Part shown: positions 31,735 to 44,400 of the stretch, piece by piece | Numbering within the stretch: position 1 is the stretch's first letter | Layout of the letters: each line of letters starts with the position of its first letter | Assembly: GCA_958450365.1 (NCBI GenBank) | Contig: CAUEEP010000898.1 | Coordinates: 440,001 to 504,000 of the forward strand | DNA: 64,000 nucleotides | From: Mesorhabditis belari | Taxonomy: Eukaryota > Nematoda > Chromadorea > Rhabditida > Rhabditidae | Reading direction: 5' to 3' | Made by a program: the position numbers and the translations under genes | The notes under the pieces: generated by a model | What the model saw: only the letters and a program-made list of their open reading frames with translations | What the model was told of the DNA's origin: nothing | The model's database searches: none

Positions 31735-34700
31735 TGATTACACAAACAAAAGAAGCATTTCTGAACAAAAGATGTCCATTTCCAGGCTAACAAACATCGA
31801 TTTGGGCTCTTTTACTGATCATTCGAACTCTGCACTGTTATCACCCTTTTCTTGTATCCAACAAATAAACAAGCTTTATTTTTTTATCTTTTTAACTCCA
31901 ATAAACAACCTCCAAGCATCAAAGTTTTCTTTGGTGTTTACCAATTAGTTTTTAAAGATATTCAATGTGTTCACTGATCAACCAGCTTTGATCAATCAAC
32001 TTTTTCAATGACAAACTGCTTGCTTGGGAAAATCGGGCTTGAAAGGCAGAATCTAGCCTGGTCAAGTCATCGAAAAGCAAAATTGAAGTGGCGCTGAACT
32101 ACTGTGTAATTGAAGAACTTTCCATCGCACTTCTTCATCTCTCCTATGATCTCAAGCACGTTAACCTCTACTCATTGCACCGAGAATCGATCAAAAGAGA
32201 ACTGAAATTCTCTCTGTTCAAGTGATAATTGATCTAGACACCAACACAGCAGTCTACTCTTATTTCCATTTCAAACATCTCTGCACCCATCCATTCTCTG
32301 CACCCAAGCAAATGATAATTGGAATGAAAATCCAAAGTCAATCGGTTATCTCTCAATTTGAGATCAATCATTTAATCTTCTTTTATGCTATCATCAATCT
32401 TTTTCCTTCAAATGATTTGAGCAAATCACCGCGTGATAATCTAAATTTTGGTCACTTGATCAGTCATTTTTCTCATTTCTTTCAATTTGTTCACTTTCAC
32501 TTTTGTTTAACGACGACAAAGTTGTTTGATTTCTTAAAGATCTAAATAATTCCAGATCAAACTAAAGCCATTCTCTAGCCAATTTACTCAATTCAAACAT
32601 ATCCCCTTTTACCCGATCGTTTTACTTTTACAAGTACAGTTTTACTTTAGCCCAAGTGCAAATAAATCTTTCTGAACTTGGCTGACTCTTGGTCATTTTG
32701 CAAACTCTTCCCCAAAATCTATCCAAATCAGAGACTAGAGACTTTTCTGAAAGTTCTTTGGGGTGTAAACCTGAGCAATCAGTAGTCTCGAGATTCGACA
32801 GGGATTAAGGGATTATTCTCATGAATCCCTTTATCACCACATGGCATTCAACCTTGCAAAACGACGAAAAAAACAGGCACAGTGGGGTACAATTTTTAAA
32901 CAGCCCATCGAATGTCAGAAGGCTTGTGCAGAAGCATCAGATTTCGGCGAAATGAGCAAAGAATGAAGTACTGTAGGGAATGTTTTCAGAGAAAACAATG
33001 CAGAAAGTTTTTGGAATTTGATGATTACACCATCCTTTCCTTCAAACCATTTGAAAACACCTTTGAAAACCGTTCTCTTTGACTATCACTGTGTGCTTTA
33101 TAACAAACAACTTCTGCAGCTGTTTTTTAAAAAAGATTCTCACTTTCGCTTTTCTATTTTAAACAACCATAAATTTGATATCTTGACCAGGGTTTAAGCG
33201 GACCTTCTGATCTTCTCAACCCCATCAAATTCAAATCCTAAAAGGTTACGGCTTTATTTTGGCATCAATGAAGCGATAAAGTCAAGTGCTTTTTTGAACA
33301 TAAAATTCTCAACGATAAGCGATAATTGTTCAAAAAGCGGTTCAAAAAGGGCGCTGTCAGACTAGGGCTAAGTAAACAGAGCAGAAAGTTTGACGTGATT
33401 TATCTAGGGTAGTTAGATGGGTAGTTAGATGGGTAGTTAGATGGGTAGTTAGATGGGTAGTTAGATGGGTAGTTAGATGGGTAGTTAGATGGGTAGCTAG
33501 TTAAAAAGTTTAGCCGTTATTTAAAGCATCATTGTGCTTTAAATGGCTATATAGTCAAAGTTTCTTCTTAATTTTTTTGCCTCTTTAGTTTACCAGGTAC
33601 AAACCTTCTACTTGATAAGAACAAGTTACTTAGAACAGAAACATAATGAAATATATTGATCAAGCTTTCTGTCTGAAACGATTCAGACATTTCTCTTTCT
33701 GGAAATATCCAGAGGCCATCTCACCCTCAGACAAGAAGTACAAGTCAATATGATCAAAATCATAAAATCAATGCTTGATCCCTTATCTTCTTATATATCA
33801 TTTGCTCACCCACCCACTTGTGACGTCTTCCTTTCGTTTCGTTTCCTTTCATTTCATCTCATAAAATCGCGAGACTTTGAGGCAAACAACGGGTGGTTTT
33901 ATGCCCTGAAACTCGGACTTCCGAGTGATTTGGTGATAAGAACAATAGGCATCAAATGACCCAATCATTCGGGTAATTAAGCTAAAGTTGATAAACATTG
34001 AGAAAGACGAAGCTAGCTGAGAAGAGGCGATCGGAAAAAACGATCAAAATAATATTCGAAAACACACCTCGACTGTAACTTTGATGCAACAAGGTAAAGT
34101 CCGTCTCAGCGGCTAAATTTTAGCACATTTGCGCGTCAGTATTTAGCTGGATTATGACAAAATCATTAAGACTGTTTTCCGAAAACAAAATTGATAATGG
34201 GGAAGAGAAATCTCTAGATCTCTAGATCTGACAGTTAGTTAAGACTTTGTTCAATCGTTTTCCATCAACTATCATGTTTAGACTTTTCTCCCACTTAATA
34301 AACAAGATAATCCAGTTATTTTAGCAAATGACCTTCCTTGTCTTCAACTTTTTTCATGTTTTCCGTTTTTTCTGCTTTTTTCAACTTCCGACCTTCAGAT
34401 AAGAAATGAACTCAGGGGTGAAGAGTCAAAAAAAACTAAAGAAATGAGATATGGTGAAGATGTTAAAGGGAATGACGGTGGAAAAGGGAGCACGTGGGAT
34501 AGGAAGAACATAAAAGAAAGAGGAGATTGGAGAGAAAAGGAGAGAGAAAGTGAAGGGGTAGATCAGTTGATAATCTCTCCTACGAACCCATTTTTTCAGG
34601 GAGTTGAAGGTATCTATCTTTTTCAGTTATAAACTGATCCATTTGACTCTCCCAATTGCATCTTCTCCATTACAATCTATAACTGATCTACTGAACTGAT

Positions 34701-35554
34701 CCATTACAGTGTTAGGTGCAATTCGGTGCAATTCGGTGCACTGAAGTTTGCCTACTACTTGGCTACAGTACTACTTTTGATTTTGCTTGTCTATTTCGTT
34801 ATCCAAATTTGCTTCTTGGTTATTTTGGTTTATTTTGTTTATCTTATTTTGTTTGGTTTATTTTGATTGAAGTTTATTTAGTTAAACATCTTTGATCACT
34901 TTTTTCCAAGACTCCAGAAGTGTCTGTAAACTTTTAAAACCAGCTTTCATTCAAAAAAACTTTTCATTCATTCATTTACAATTTCCTTTAACATTTTGAT
35001 CTTTTATGAATCAAAAATTTCTGAATGAATTGATTCATAACACAATTATTTCTGACCAAATTTATACTCTGCATTGAAGCAGAAATATAAAAGTTTGTGA
35101 TGTCTATCTTTTCGTGAAACAATTCAATCTTATAAATTCCATACAGGCAATCCCACTTTCTTTTCCTTTCATTAACCACTTTTAAAAAGCAAAGAGTCCA
35201 ATCACTGATTTATTTCACTCTTTTGGTGTCTCCATTGTTTATTTTCTTTCTGTTTTCCGAAAAACATGAAAGCATGAAAGCTTTAAAATCAAAAAGTGAT
35301 CAGTCTTTGAATTCATTCTAATCCTCTTATCTCTTTACCTGTCAATTCTTTAAAAGTCCCCACTGACAATCGTTGAGATCATTGTTATGGATAGTTTCTA
35401 TTGTTGATACATTCTTCAGTTCTTTTTCTTGGCTTGTTTCTAAATCAGTAGCTCAAAAATCTAAATCCCTTAAATCTCAGTATCAGTCAGTGTTCCCCAG
35501 CCTCAATCAATCCATTTCAGTATCAATCAACTTCCCAGTGAGATTCCACAACTT
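31735..35554. other. Long gene-poor interval upstream of the SULP gene
   Basis: No exon chain was supported. A stretch reading SLVKSSKSKIEVALNYCVIE and on to a stop at about 32222 looks protein-like but has no partner exon. A tandem repeat lies at 33407-33500 and a purine-rich strand at 34440-34565. The SULP promoter should be in the last kilobase. Confidence 0.4.
33407..33500. repeat. 12-bp tandem repeat
   Basis: About eight almost identical copies of GGGTAGTTAGAT. The uniform copies imply recent slippage; there are no spacers, so it is not a CRISPR array. Confidence 0.9.
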
Positions 35555-38500
35555 ATGTTGGAAAAGAAACTTTCGAAAGCTCTTGATGAGCTGATGGACA
35601 AGTGAGTTTAAGAATCAGAATACGAACAGAACAGAATAACCAAGTTTATGAGTTCAACTAGCTAATTTTAGGACATTATTTGATGAAATGACTGCTTTTA
35701 GAGCCACTTCAGTCAAATTTGCTCAATTTAACGATGAGAGCAGTGAAGGAAACAGTGAAGACACGAATTCGGATGATGGATCGATGGGACAAAAGATATT
35801 AGAGCTACAGAAAGTGAATCGACCACCAATGAATCAAGTTTGATAAGAGGTAGAAATTATAGTAAGCGAATTTGTAGGAGCAATTTGATCAGAAATTCGC
35901 CTATGTTCGTCCCAAATCCGAAAGCCAATTGAAGCGATCGATGAAGAAATACTTTCGACGGTAAACAGTTGAAAAAAAGTTCCTCGAACATTCGAATTTA
36001 TAGTTACCAAGCCCCATTCACCTCATTGTATGCCTTCAACAAATTCTTGAAGTCGACAATCCCAATCTTGGACTGGTTACCCAATTACTCAATTCGAGAG
36101 GATCTCTTCTATGATATTGTTGGAGGAATTACACTTGGTGTCATGCACATTCCACAAGGTTTCATTGAAATGAAATACTTGATTTAACCACTTATTCAGG
36201 CATTGCTTATTCGAGTCTTGCTGGCCTTCCCCCAGTCAATGGCCTCTACACTTCTTTGTTCCCCGTTTTGGTTTACATGTTTTTTGGAACATCAAGACAG
36301 TGCTCAGTTGGTAAGTCTTGAACTTACCAACTTTATTTCGAAACCAGCGAGAATAGCCACAGCGTGAAAAACAAATGTTAATGACAAAACAGTACAAATA
36401 TACTTGATTCGGCTCGGCGTCATCGAGCTGAGCCGAATCAAGTATATTTGTACTGAGCCTGAGCTGGGGCTCGGAGCCAACCCCTCGGCCTCCACAAAGC
36501 TCGCGAATTGTTCATTTCACTTTTCAAGCTGACTTTATGTTAAAGTCTTTTTAAGAATAGCTGTTTATGCAAGTTATTGTCTATCCTAATTGGCGGAAGA
36601 GAATGTGTTCCGAAGAATATGGAGACGAACATTTTAAATGCCAATTTCGAGCGCCCATAAGGTGCTAAGGTGACTGGCAGTTCCAGACCGAGCATCTACC
36701 GTAGTTTCTGTCAATTTTTTAACCTTTTCATAGCAAAAACAACTTCTTTCATTGAATAACAAAAAAAGCAAAGAGCTGTGTCTTAGTCGGGAAGTCAAGG
36801 GTTGAACCCTGCCGGCTAGATGACTGGTTCTTTTTTCCTGGCTAGCTGACCAGTTCTTTTTTCCCGTATATATTAATTTTCCTTAAATTTAGGGCTTAGA
36901 GGTTGTGCTTGTGTATTGTTTATACCACATTATTTGTGTGAATAAATGTTTTTTCTTAAAGCAAACATTCAGGCTCATTTGCTGTGGTGGCTCTGATGAC
37001 TGGAGGAGCCGTAAAATCGGTTGTCGCTGATCATTCAGAGTATATCGGACACGAAGCACAAATCACCGCAATGTTATGTATGCAAGTTGGTTTGATACAG
37101 GTAAAGAATAGCTTTAAACGTTTTTTAACCGAAAATTTCTAGTTTCTCGTCGGTTTTGTTGGGCTTAGTTTCATCACCACCTACTTTTCTGATGAGGTGA
37201 TTAAAATGATTATTAAAATGATTGTTCGAATCATTCTGGAGCTTGATTACAATTCGAAAAACTAGGTTGTAAGTGGATTCACCACCGGAGCGGCAATTCA
37301 TGTCTTCTCTCTTCAATTAAAAGACATTTTCGGCATACACTTGAACAAAACTGATGGAATTTCCTATTTACCACAGGTAATAACTAAAACTTTTCAAAAC
37401 TTGATAGATTCCATTTCCATTTTCAGATGTATGTGGAACTCTTCCGAAAGATCGGCGAAGGAGACACTAATTGGGTGACTGTTGGAATGGCTGCTTGCAC
37501 AATTGTTCTTCTGTTGATCGGAAGAGAAATCCTCAATCCACTCTTGCAAAAGAAATGCAAATTGCCCGTTCCGATTCCTTTTGAAATTTTGATGGTAAGC
37601 GTATAGAAAGCACTAGAACAGAAGCACTTTAATCACTAGAAATTTTAGGTGATCTTCGGCACATTGTTCTCTGCATTGTTTCATCTCCACAGTAAACATG
37701 ATGTGAAAATTGTGAATCACATCCCGAGCGAGTGAGTGGCCAAAAGAACGATAAACACAGAAACAAAAGAAGATCAAGATAAATTAAAGCAATCCGGAAT
37801 TATTACCCAACCGGATCGGATCAAGACATAGAAAAACATGTTTTCATAGTCAGACTACAAGCTTTTGCATTGTATATGTAACCAAAGGCTACTGTATATA
37901 TAACGTAGCAAAAAAGCAAAGGAATTGATGAGATGAGTCGGCGAGAGGAGTCGAACCAGTGACTTCTCTCTTCCGCTCGTTTGAGAGACGCGCGCGTTAA
38001 CCACTCGGCCACTCGGCGTTAACCACTAGCGCAGTCTGAGCGCACTTGTCTCTACCCCATACGACTCGGGTTCGACTCCCACCCGCGTCGACACTTTTGG
38101 TTTTTTAAAAATTTAAAAACATGTTGCACAACTACATGGAATTCTAAGCCAAACTAACTATAAGTCATTTGAAATTGCCCACTGGGAGGAGTAGTGCGCA
38201 CAGACAGACAGACACAGCTCTTTTACATATAATAGATTCCTTATTTTCAGCATCCCACCACCAGCCATTCCCCATTTTTCTCTTTTCGTCGACCTGGTCA
38301 AAGCTGCTATTCCAATCGCTGTTGTGAACATTGCTGTTCACATTTCTTTAGCTAAAATGTTTGCCAAGAAGTTCAACTATAAAGTGGATGCTAATCAGGT
38401 ACAGAAAATAGAGCTTTAAGCTTTAAGTAGAGCTTTAAGTACTTAGAGATTTCAGGAATTTTATGCAATGGGTTTAACCGGTATCATCTCTGGTTTCTTC

Positions 38501-41260
38501 CCAGTTTTCCCTCCGGCTTGCTCAATGGCGAGAACAGTTGTGAATGCGAATACTGGAACGAGAACTCAAGTAAGTTCAGGAGAAAAGATTGGAATTGAAA
38601 AATAACTGAATAGTCAGATATAAAGTAAAGCGAACAGTCATCTAACTTTCCAGCTCTCTGCTCTCATTTCTTCTGCTGTCATCTTGTTTGTTATCCTGTT
38701 TGCAGGACCTTGGCTGAGAACTTTACCCATGGTTAGACTCAAATTCTCATAACAAATCTAAGATTATTTTAGTGTGTACTTGCAGCAATCATTGCTGTTG
38801 CTTTGAAATCACTGCTCGAGAAATTTGGCTCAGTGCCGGCTCTGTGGAAAGTCTCGAAGATTGATTGTGTAGGTTTAAGAGTAAGATTTATAAGTTTCTA
38901 TAAGCGATATAAGTAAGATTTAAGATTTTATAATATTTAAGAGTAAGATCATCTAAAAGATCAAAACCCACAGTAGAATTTGTGATGAACATCGATTTCA
39001 GTCAATCTGGATTGTGGCTTGTGTTGCGACAATCTTCATCGATGTCACTTATGGATTGATTACAGGAATCATTTATGCTCTCTTTACAACAATCATTAGG
39101 GAACAATGGTAGGTGAAAGAAAAATGTTTAAAATTCTCTAGTTTAAACTTTAAACTACTCTTTTCAGGCCAAGATGGCACGTATTGGCCAACATTGGTGG
39201 GAATTTTGATTACAGAGATGCTGAAAGATATCGAGATGCTTTTTTCTTTAATGTAAGTCTAGTCATAGTCTAGCTGTACTTAAAATCTATTAAATTCTTT
39301 ATTTTTAGGGCACATGCATTCTTCGTTTTGACTCACCTCTTCTATTCACGAATGTCAATCGATTCAAGGACACTGTCAATAAAATGGTTCAAGCTTTGGA
39401 TAATCAGATCAGCACAATTGAATGTGTAAGTGTTAATGATTAAGGAAATGAAGATTCAAAGATTTGCAGGAAAGCTAATCAATTTACATTTTCAGGATGA
39501 AAAACCAATCCGGAATGTGATTGTGGATTGCTCGGGATTCGCGTTTATCGATTTGATGGGAGTCAATACTTTGAAAGATGTCAGTGCTGCAAAATAGCTA
39601 AACAAAAATATTAGAAATGAAATGAATCAGCTTTTTAAGTTCAAATGTTAAAGTTTTATGTTAAGATTTTAGGTGTTTGTGGAAATGGAAGAACGTGGAG
39701 TCAAAATGTACATTGCTGCAGCTAAAGGTCGGTTTCAAGAGACATTTCAATCTTATACTTTAGTAATCTTGATTAACTCTTTAAAAAAGCTTTAAGTACT
39801 ATTACTTTTGGTATTATTTTGGTACTAAAAGTTGAAGAATCCAATTTTCTCCCAAATTTTCTTCTATTCTTAAGTTCCTCAAGTACCGGGTGAGCAAAAA
39901 TTACCGCAACTTAGGCTTAGGCTTAGGCTCAGGCTTAGGCTTAGGCTTAGGCTTAGGCTTAGGCTTAGGCTTAGGCTCAGGCTTAGGCTTAGGCCTGGCT
40001 TTTAACCAAACCTGCAACCCATCTCCAAAAAGTTAACTTAAATATTTTTATTCAACATATAACAGTAACAAATTAACAATTAAATTCAAATTTGCCTCCA
40101 TCGGCATTCAGCCTGCAAACGTTTGGGAAACGCGTTGACCGTGGCGAGCAAATAGGCATCATCGAGGGTATCCCATGCTTTGATCAGCGCCTTCTTCAAA
40201 CTTTCGATATTTTTATGTGGTTTTGCACATGCTCTGGCTTCAAGAACACTCCAGATTGAGTAATCCAATGGGTTAAGATCGGGTGAGCTGGGTGGCCACT
40301 CAGAAAATGAGATGAAGTCCGGGAAGGTCTTTGAACAAAACTCTTGCACTTTCTTTGCCTTGTGAGCCGGCACACCAGCTTGTTGATAAGTCAAAATTCG
40401 ATTTTTGTCCCAGAAATTGTGCCCAGAGTTTCATAAAGTTGAATGGTTCGAGAAACGAGGCTTCTGGGGACATTCAGGCGCTTTGAGACGATCGCGCACT
40501 TTCTTGACATTAGCCGGAGTAACCGCTGTTCATTTTGCACCTCTTCCAGGGCGATCAGAAACTGTGCCCAGAGTTTCATAACGTTGAAAGCAATGATACT
40601 AATGTACTGGTTCGACAAACGAGGCTTCTGGGGACATTCAAGCGCTTTGAGATCTCGCTCGCCTGAACACGCTGCCGCTTGAGCTCAAGGATCGATTGTC
40701 GATGTGGAGACGCTTTGATCATTCCTGAAAACAACGATACTAATGTATTGAAAGTTAGTAATCATACCATAAAATAAAAAAAATACACAAAAACCATAAA
40801 AACAGGTAAGCAAAAAGTGAAATGGGGCTCATAACGAATTCGGTAATTCTTGGTCGGTAATTCTTGGTCACCCTGTACACTGAGCACGAGTATCACATTT
40901 TTAAGCTCAGTTTTCAATAAACAATTTGACTTTTTGAATACTTCAATACCTAGAAAGTTTTTTAGCTCCATTGAGAGAAATGTTCGAGTCGGGTGATTTG
41001 TACAAATTTGTCCCGAAATCCGCCTTCTACCCGACGATTTTTGACGCGGTTGCATTTGCCACCAAGAGCTCACAAGCTGGAGGAGGCATCTATCTATCGT
41101 GAGTTACAAAAACATGCAAAACAATTATCGGCCAAATTTTCTAAGTCTTATCTTACTGCTAATTCTTTACAAATCTAAAGTCGATTCTAAACGAAGAATT
41201 TTCAGGCGAACACCCACCTACTCCTTTGTAAACGAGCTTGCTCACACTACTGATGAATAG
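35555..41260 (+). CDS. SULP/SLC26 family anion transporter
   Basis: Twenty-one exons total 2178 nt and 725 residues with all phases consistent; main ones are 35555-35601, 35672-35837, 35878-35960, 36004-36158, 36200-36310, 36973-37100, 37427-37594, 38251-38398, 39309-39425, 40966-41098 and 41206-41260. SLC26 proteins exchange sulfate, chloride, bicarbonate or oxalate across the plasma membrane. After an acidic N-terminal domain comes the signature [20 protein letters not shown], then [20 protein letters not shown]; a later membrane segment holds [20 protein letters not shown]. The cytosolic STAS domain spans about residues 540-700 with [20 protein letters not shown]. The start is the first ATG of the first plausible exon; an upstream exon is possible. 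Introns 5, 10 and 19 hold a hairpin, tRNA-like repeats and a Tc1-like element. The C. elegans homologues are the sulp genes. Confidence 0.93.
36390..36455. repeat. 29-bp hairpin in SULP intron 5
   Basis: Arms 36390-36418 and 36427-36455 pair with one mismatch around an eight-base loop. The stem reads CAGTACAAATATACTTGATT and on. Isolated short hairpin, no other copy seen. Confidence 0.8.
36768..36830 (+). repeat. tRNA-like fragment in SULP intron 5
   Basis: GGGTTGAACCCTGCCGGCTA resembles a Pol III B box and T arm, after CTTAGTCGGGAAGTC. The rest of a tRNA fold is missing. Confidence 0.3.
37938..38092. repeat. Back-to-back tRNA-derived sequences in SULP intron 10
   Basis: On the minus strand 38018-37938 has an A box (TGGCCGAGTGGTTAACGCG), a loop reading CTCAAAC (anticodon CAA, Leu) and a B box GGTTCGACTCC, with a long variable region as in Leu/Ser tRNAs. 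Directly next to it on the plus strand (38030-38092) are another A box (TAGCGCAGTCTGAGCGC) and B box (GGTTCGACTCCCACCC). Stem mismatches argue for tRNA-derived repeats rather than working tRNAs. Confidence 0.5.
39886..40875 (-). mobile_element. Tc1-like element in SULP intron 19
   Basis: TA flanks and inverted ends (CCGGGTGAGCAAAAATTACC left, complement of GGTAATTCTTGGTCACCC right) bound 990 bp. The minus strand shows the transposase helix-turn-helix ([20 protein letters not shown]) and the catalytic end ([20 protein letters not shown], then [20 protein letters not shown]). Frameshifts separate the parts. A 16-bp piece of the right end is doubled. TTAGGC-like repeats have been placed inside the left end. 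Confidence 0.88.
39904..39998 (+). repeat. Interstitial telomere-like TTAGGC array
   Basis: About 15 copies of TTAGGC, some changed to TCAGGC, in one orientation. TTAGGC is the nematode telomere repeat. The array lies 18 bp inside the left end of a Tc1-like element. Confidence 0.9.
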
Positions 41261-41497
41261 AAGTTACATTACTCATGAATATTTGATCTATTTACATCAG
41301 TATTACTATATTCTAGTCAAAATTCTAGTTCTAATCTGTGTTTTGTGCTACTTTTAGAGAAGAATTTGTCTTGTTTTGACTCTCCTCTATTCTTGAGGAA
41401 TCCACATTTATTGTGATCTCAAAAGTTGTGATCTCATAATTTTATTGCTGACTGATAAATCTTTTGATCGATGACTAATAAATCTTTTCGTTTATTA

Positions 41498-44400
41498 TCA
41501 TTTCTTGGAAAGTTCTGCTGAAAGTGTTGGCCAGGCTGAGATCCGAGCCAGCTCTTTCTTCTCGCCGAATACAATTGTTCTCCATTCGTTGCTGAAAAGG
41601 TTTGAAAAGATTCTGGGATACTTTAATGGATACTGTAATCAGGCTGGCTTCAGTATTGCAAAGATTACCTAACAGCTATAAGAAAATATAGCGGAAATAG
41701 GCAGTTGATGTCACCGACGATCGGTCCAAACTCCAACACCCAATAACGTTCATTTGAGTCTTCCGGGAGATAAGAACCGAGAAACTGAAAGAATTCACAA
41801 ATGTATTCACAGGGGTTTTCAAAAATGCTAAACGTTAAACAGACACTTTCTATATTTAGTTAGAAAGTATTAAAAGCTGAGTATTGTTGGCTGTACTGTT
41901 AGCTGTACATATAAAAGAACACCTGTGAAGCCACTGCAGCTCCTTGTGTAACGAACATGATCAATGACATTGCATAGAAGCGAATCTCCGTTTTTCGAGT
42001 TTTTCTAAAGTAAAATGCCTTGTTTATCTAGAAATACTTACAAGGAAATGGTCACAACTGTGTTCTGAGATACTTTAATGGATACTGTAATGAGGCTGGC
42101 TTCAGTATTGTAAAGATTACCTAACAACTCAAAGTTTAAAATTGATTCAAGACCGGGTGCCTCTTATAGAGCCTGACATGCTGATTCTGAATCTGCCAAA
42201 ATCAGCTGCGGCCTCGCATGCAAACGTGAGGAATTTGGCTTAGAAAATTCGCTGAATTTCGGACTCTTTATGACTTTATGAGCTTTATGGCTTCAAAGTT
42301 TATGGGACCGCCACAAGGAAACTTCCCAACGGCCTCTATAGTCTAGCGGATAGTGTCTATAGTCTAGCCTCTATAGTCTAGCCTCTATAGTCTAGCGGAC
42401 ACTATCCGCTAGACTACAGAGGCCTCATGAGTCAACGGAACTCATGAAGTTGTTTTCAGGTTGAGTCCGAATCCTTCCCTAACCAATTTTCTTGCTTTTC
42501 TTTTTCGACGCACTTGCATTAAATGTTTTATGCATCATTTTTAAAAGATTTTTATAGAACTTGCAGCTTTCAAAGTAATTAATCGAGTTCAACGTAGGCT
42601 AAGTATTTTTAAATGCAAAGACAAATTGTTTTTATGAAGTTTCATGTTCGTTTTCATGTCCGAAATTTGAGCGAATGTTCTATACCAGATTCTCGTGTTT
42701 GCACAGCTAATTTCTACAGATTCGAAATCAGCATTTCCGATTCTATATGTGGCGAATAGCCACTAAAAAGTTACCTAACTCTGGCAGCCTAAAAATTGAA
42801 GAAATATTGAGGAAATCGGTGTGCCTTCATTCTATTTCGCGCCCCAAATCATTTATTGTTTTGTAGCTTGTTAGCTGAGTATCTTGGGTTAAAGCCTATA
42901 TAAGGCAACTGTTGTTCATTTGGTTCGGTTATCTTTCATTTTCTTTCTGCTTTCCTCTCATTTGTGTGAAAGTTGGGTCCTAATTAGAACGAAATTGTTT
43001 CTGTTTTTATCGTCGCTTTTAATTCAATTGTCGATCTTGTGTGAAAATTGCTCAAGTGAGAGCCTGAAGATTCCGAGTCAGTCGGCCATTGAATAAAGTG
43101 TTTTTAGTTCAAGTGAGATCAGATATCTCGAAACAAGAAATAACGTGTCTTGAGTGAAGAGTACCAAGCACGCGAACAATATTTCTTTACACTATAAGAT
43201 GCACCCGGTCTCGAATCGATTCAAAACTTCGTTCGATTCTAATTCCCCTTGTTAATTCAAAGATTAATTTCACTCACTTATTCATCTTACTAAAATGCTT
43301 CCAAAGAACAATTCCAGTGATCGAATTCACCACCATCGCTAAACCACCCAATATCAAAAAGATCGCAATCAATTGTAAGCCATAAATTGACTGTAAATTG
43401 TTTCAAGTTTTGAAAGTAAAAGTTTAAAAACGTCATTTGGTCCAATCAAAATATAAGCGGCATCGGAGAATTGAATGAAGATTGGGTGATCCCACCAAAT
43501 TCTCACCCAATAGAGCAATGGAATCAAGTACATTATGGCAAGAATCGGGTACTTGAGGCGATTCCACCACTAAACAAATATTAATACTGTAATATACTAA
43601 ATACTGTAATAGTACCCCACCCCCGATCGTACAGTCGCGTAGTCGCAAAAGTTTTTTAGTATTTCATTTTTTTCAAAGCACCCGTACTTTCAAAAAATGT
43701 GTCTTTGGTATCAAAAAATAGCCCTGAATCTCAGCTATTTTTTGATAACTAAGCGCGCATTGTAGCATAAACCAGTGTCGAGAAAAACTCGTTCAAAGCT
43801 AGACTACGCAACATTCCGCACCGTCATTATGGGGGTGGGGTGCTATAACAGTTTACGGTAAGCAATGATAATAAAATATTCAGTGAAACTTGCCAAGTCT
43901 GCATTTGCGGGGAATAAGATGCTGGTGAGGCGATGCAATGCGACAACGAAACAAGCGAATGCTTGGCTGATTTTTGCTTGCTTATGTAGGTAATAGAGGA
44001 TCCCGGGAAAGAGGCCTAAAGTTGATTGAACGGCAAACTCTCAGTACTGCTTTGGATACTCAATCTCTTCTGGCTACTGTACTCTGCTAACTAAAAATAC
44101 CTTTTGTAAAATTCCCATACCAATACCAGATTCCCCACCATGATAATCGATAAGCAAACAGCTTCAACAACACCAATTCGAGATCCTGAGTTTCAGAAGA
44201 TTTATTGAAATTATCTACGTGCTTTTTCTATATCAGAAACAATCACAAAATCTTTCTAATGTACTTTTCTAATGTACTAAACAATCACAAGATCTTTTCA
44301 ATCCTTTTGTGCATTCTTGCAACTCAATTTCGTTTGATACTCTCATGGGATCCGTTTCTACAACTATTCTTAATCTATTCTATGAAGAAACTCCTATAAT

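Noticed and set aside
32222..32545. A 107-codon plus-strand frame starting MIIDLDTNTAVYSY
   Set aside because: Phe/His/Ile-rich with no motif, no splice partner; another frame just upstream looks more protein-like, so this one is probably chance.
33407..33500. Possible CRISPR-like array
   Set aside because: Head-to-tail 12-bp repeats without spacers in a eukaryotic genome; a simple tandem repeat.
34440..34565. Purine-rich strand as a gene or triplex-forming element
   Set aside because: Only a compositional bias of about 120 bases; no repeat structure or symmetry needed for a firm claim.
42043..42062. An extra 16-base exon between exons 5 and 6 of the Srg-like gene
   Set aside because: It has an acceptor and a GTAAGT donor, but including it shifts exon 6 out of the frame that encodes its membrane segment.
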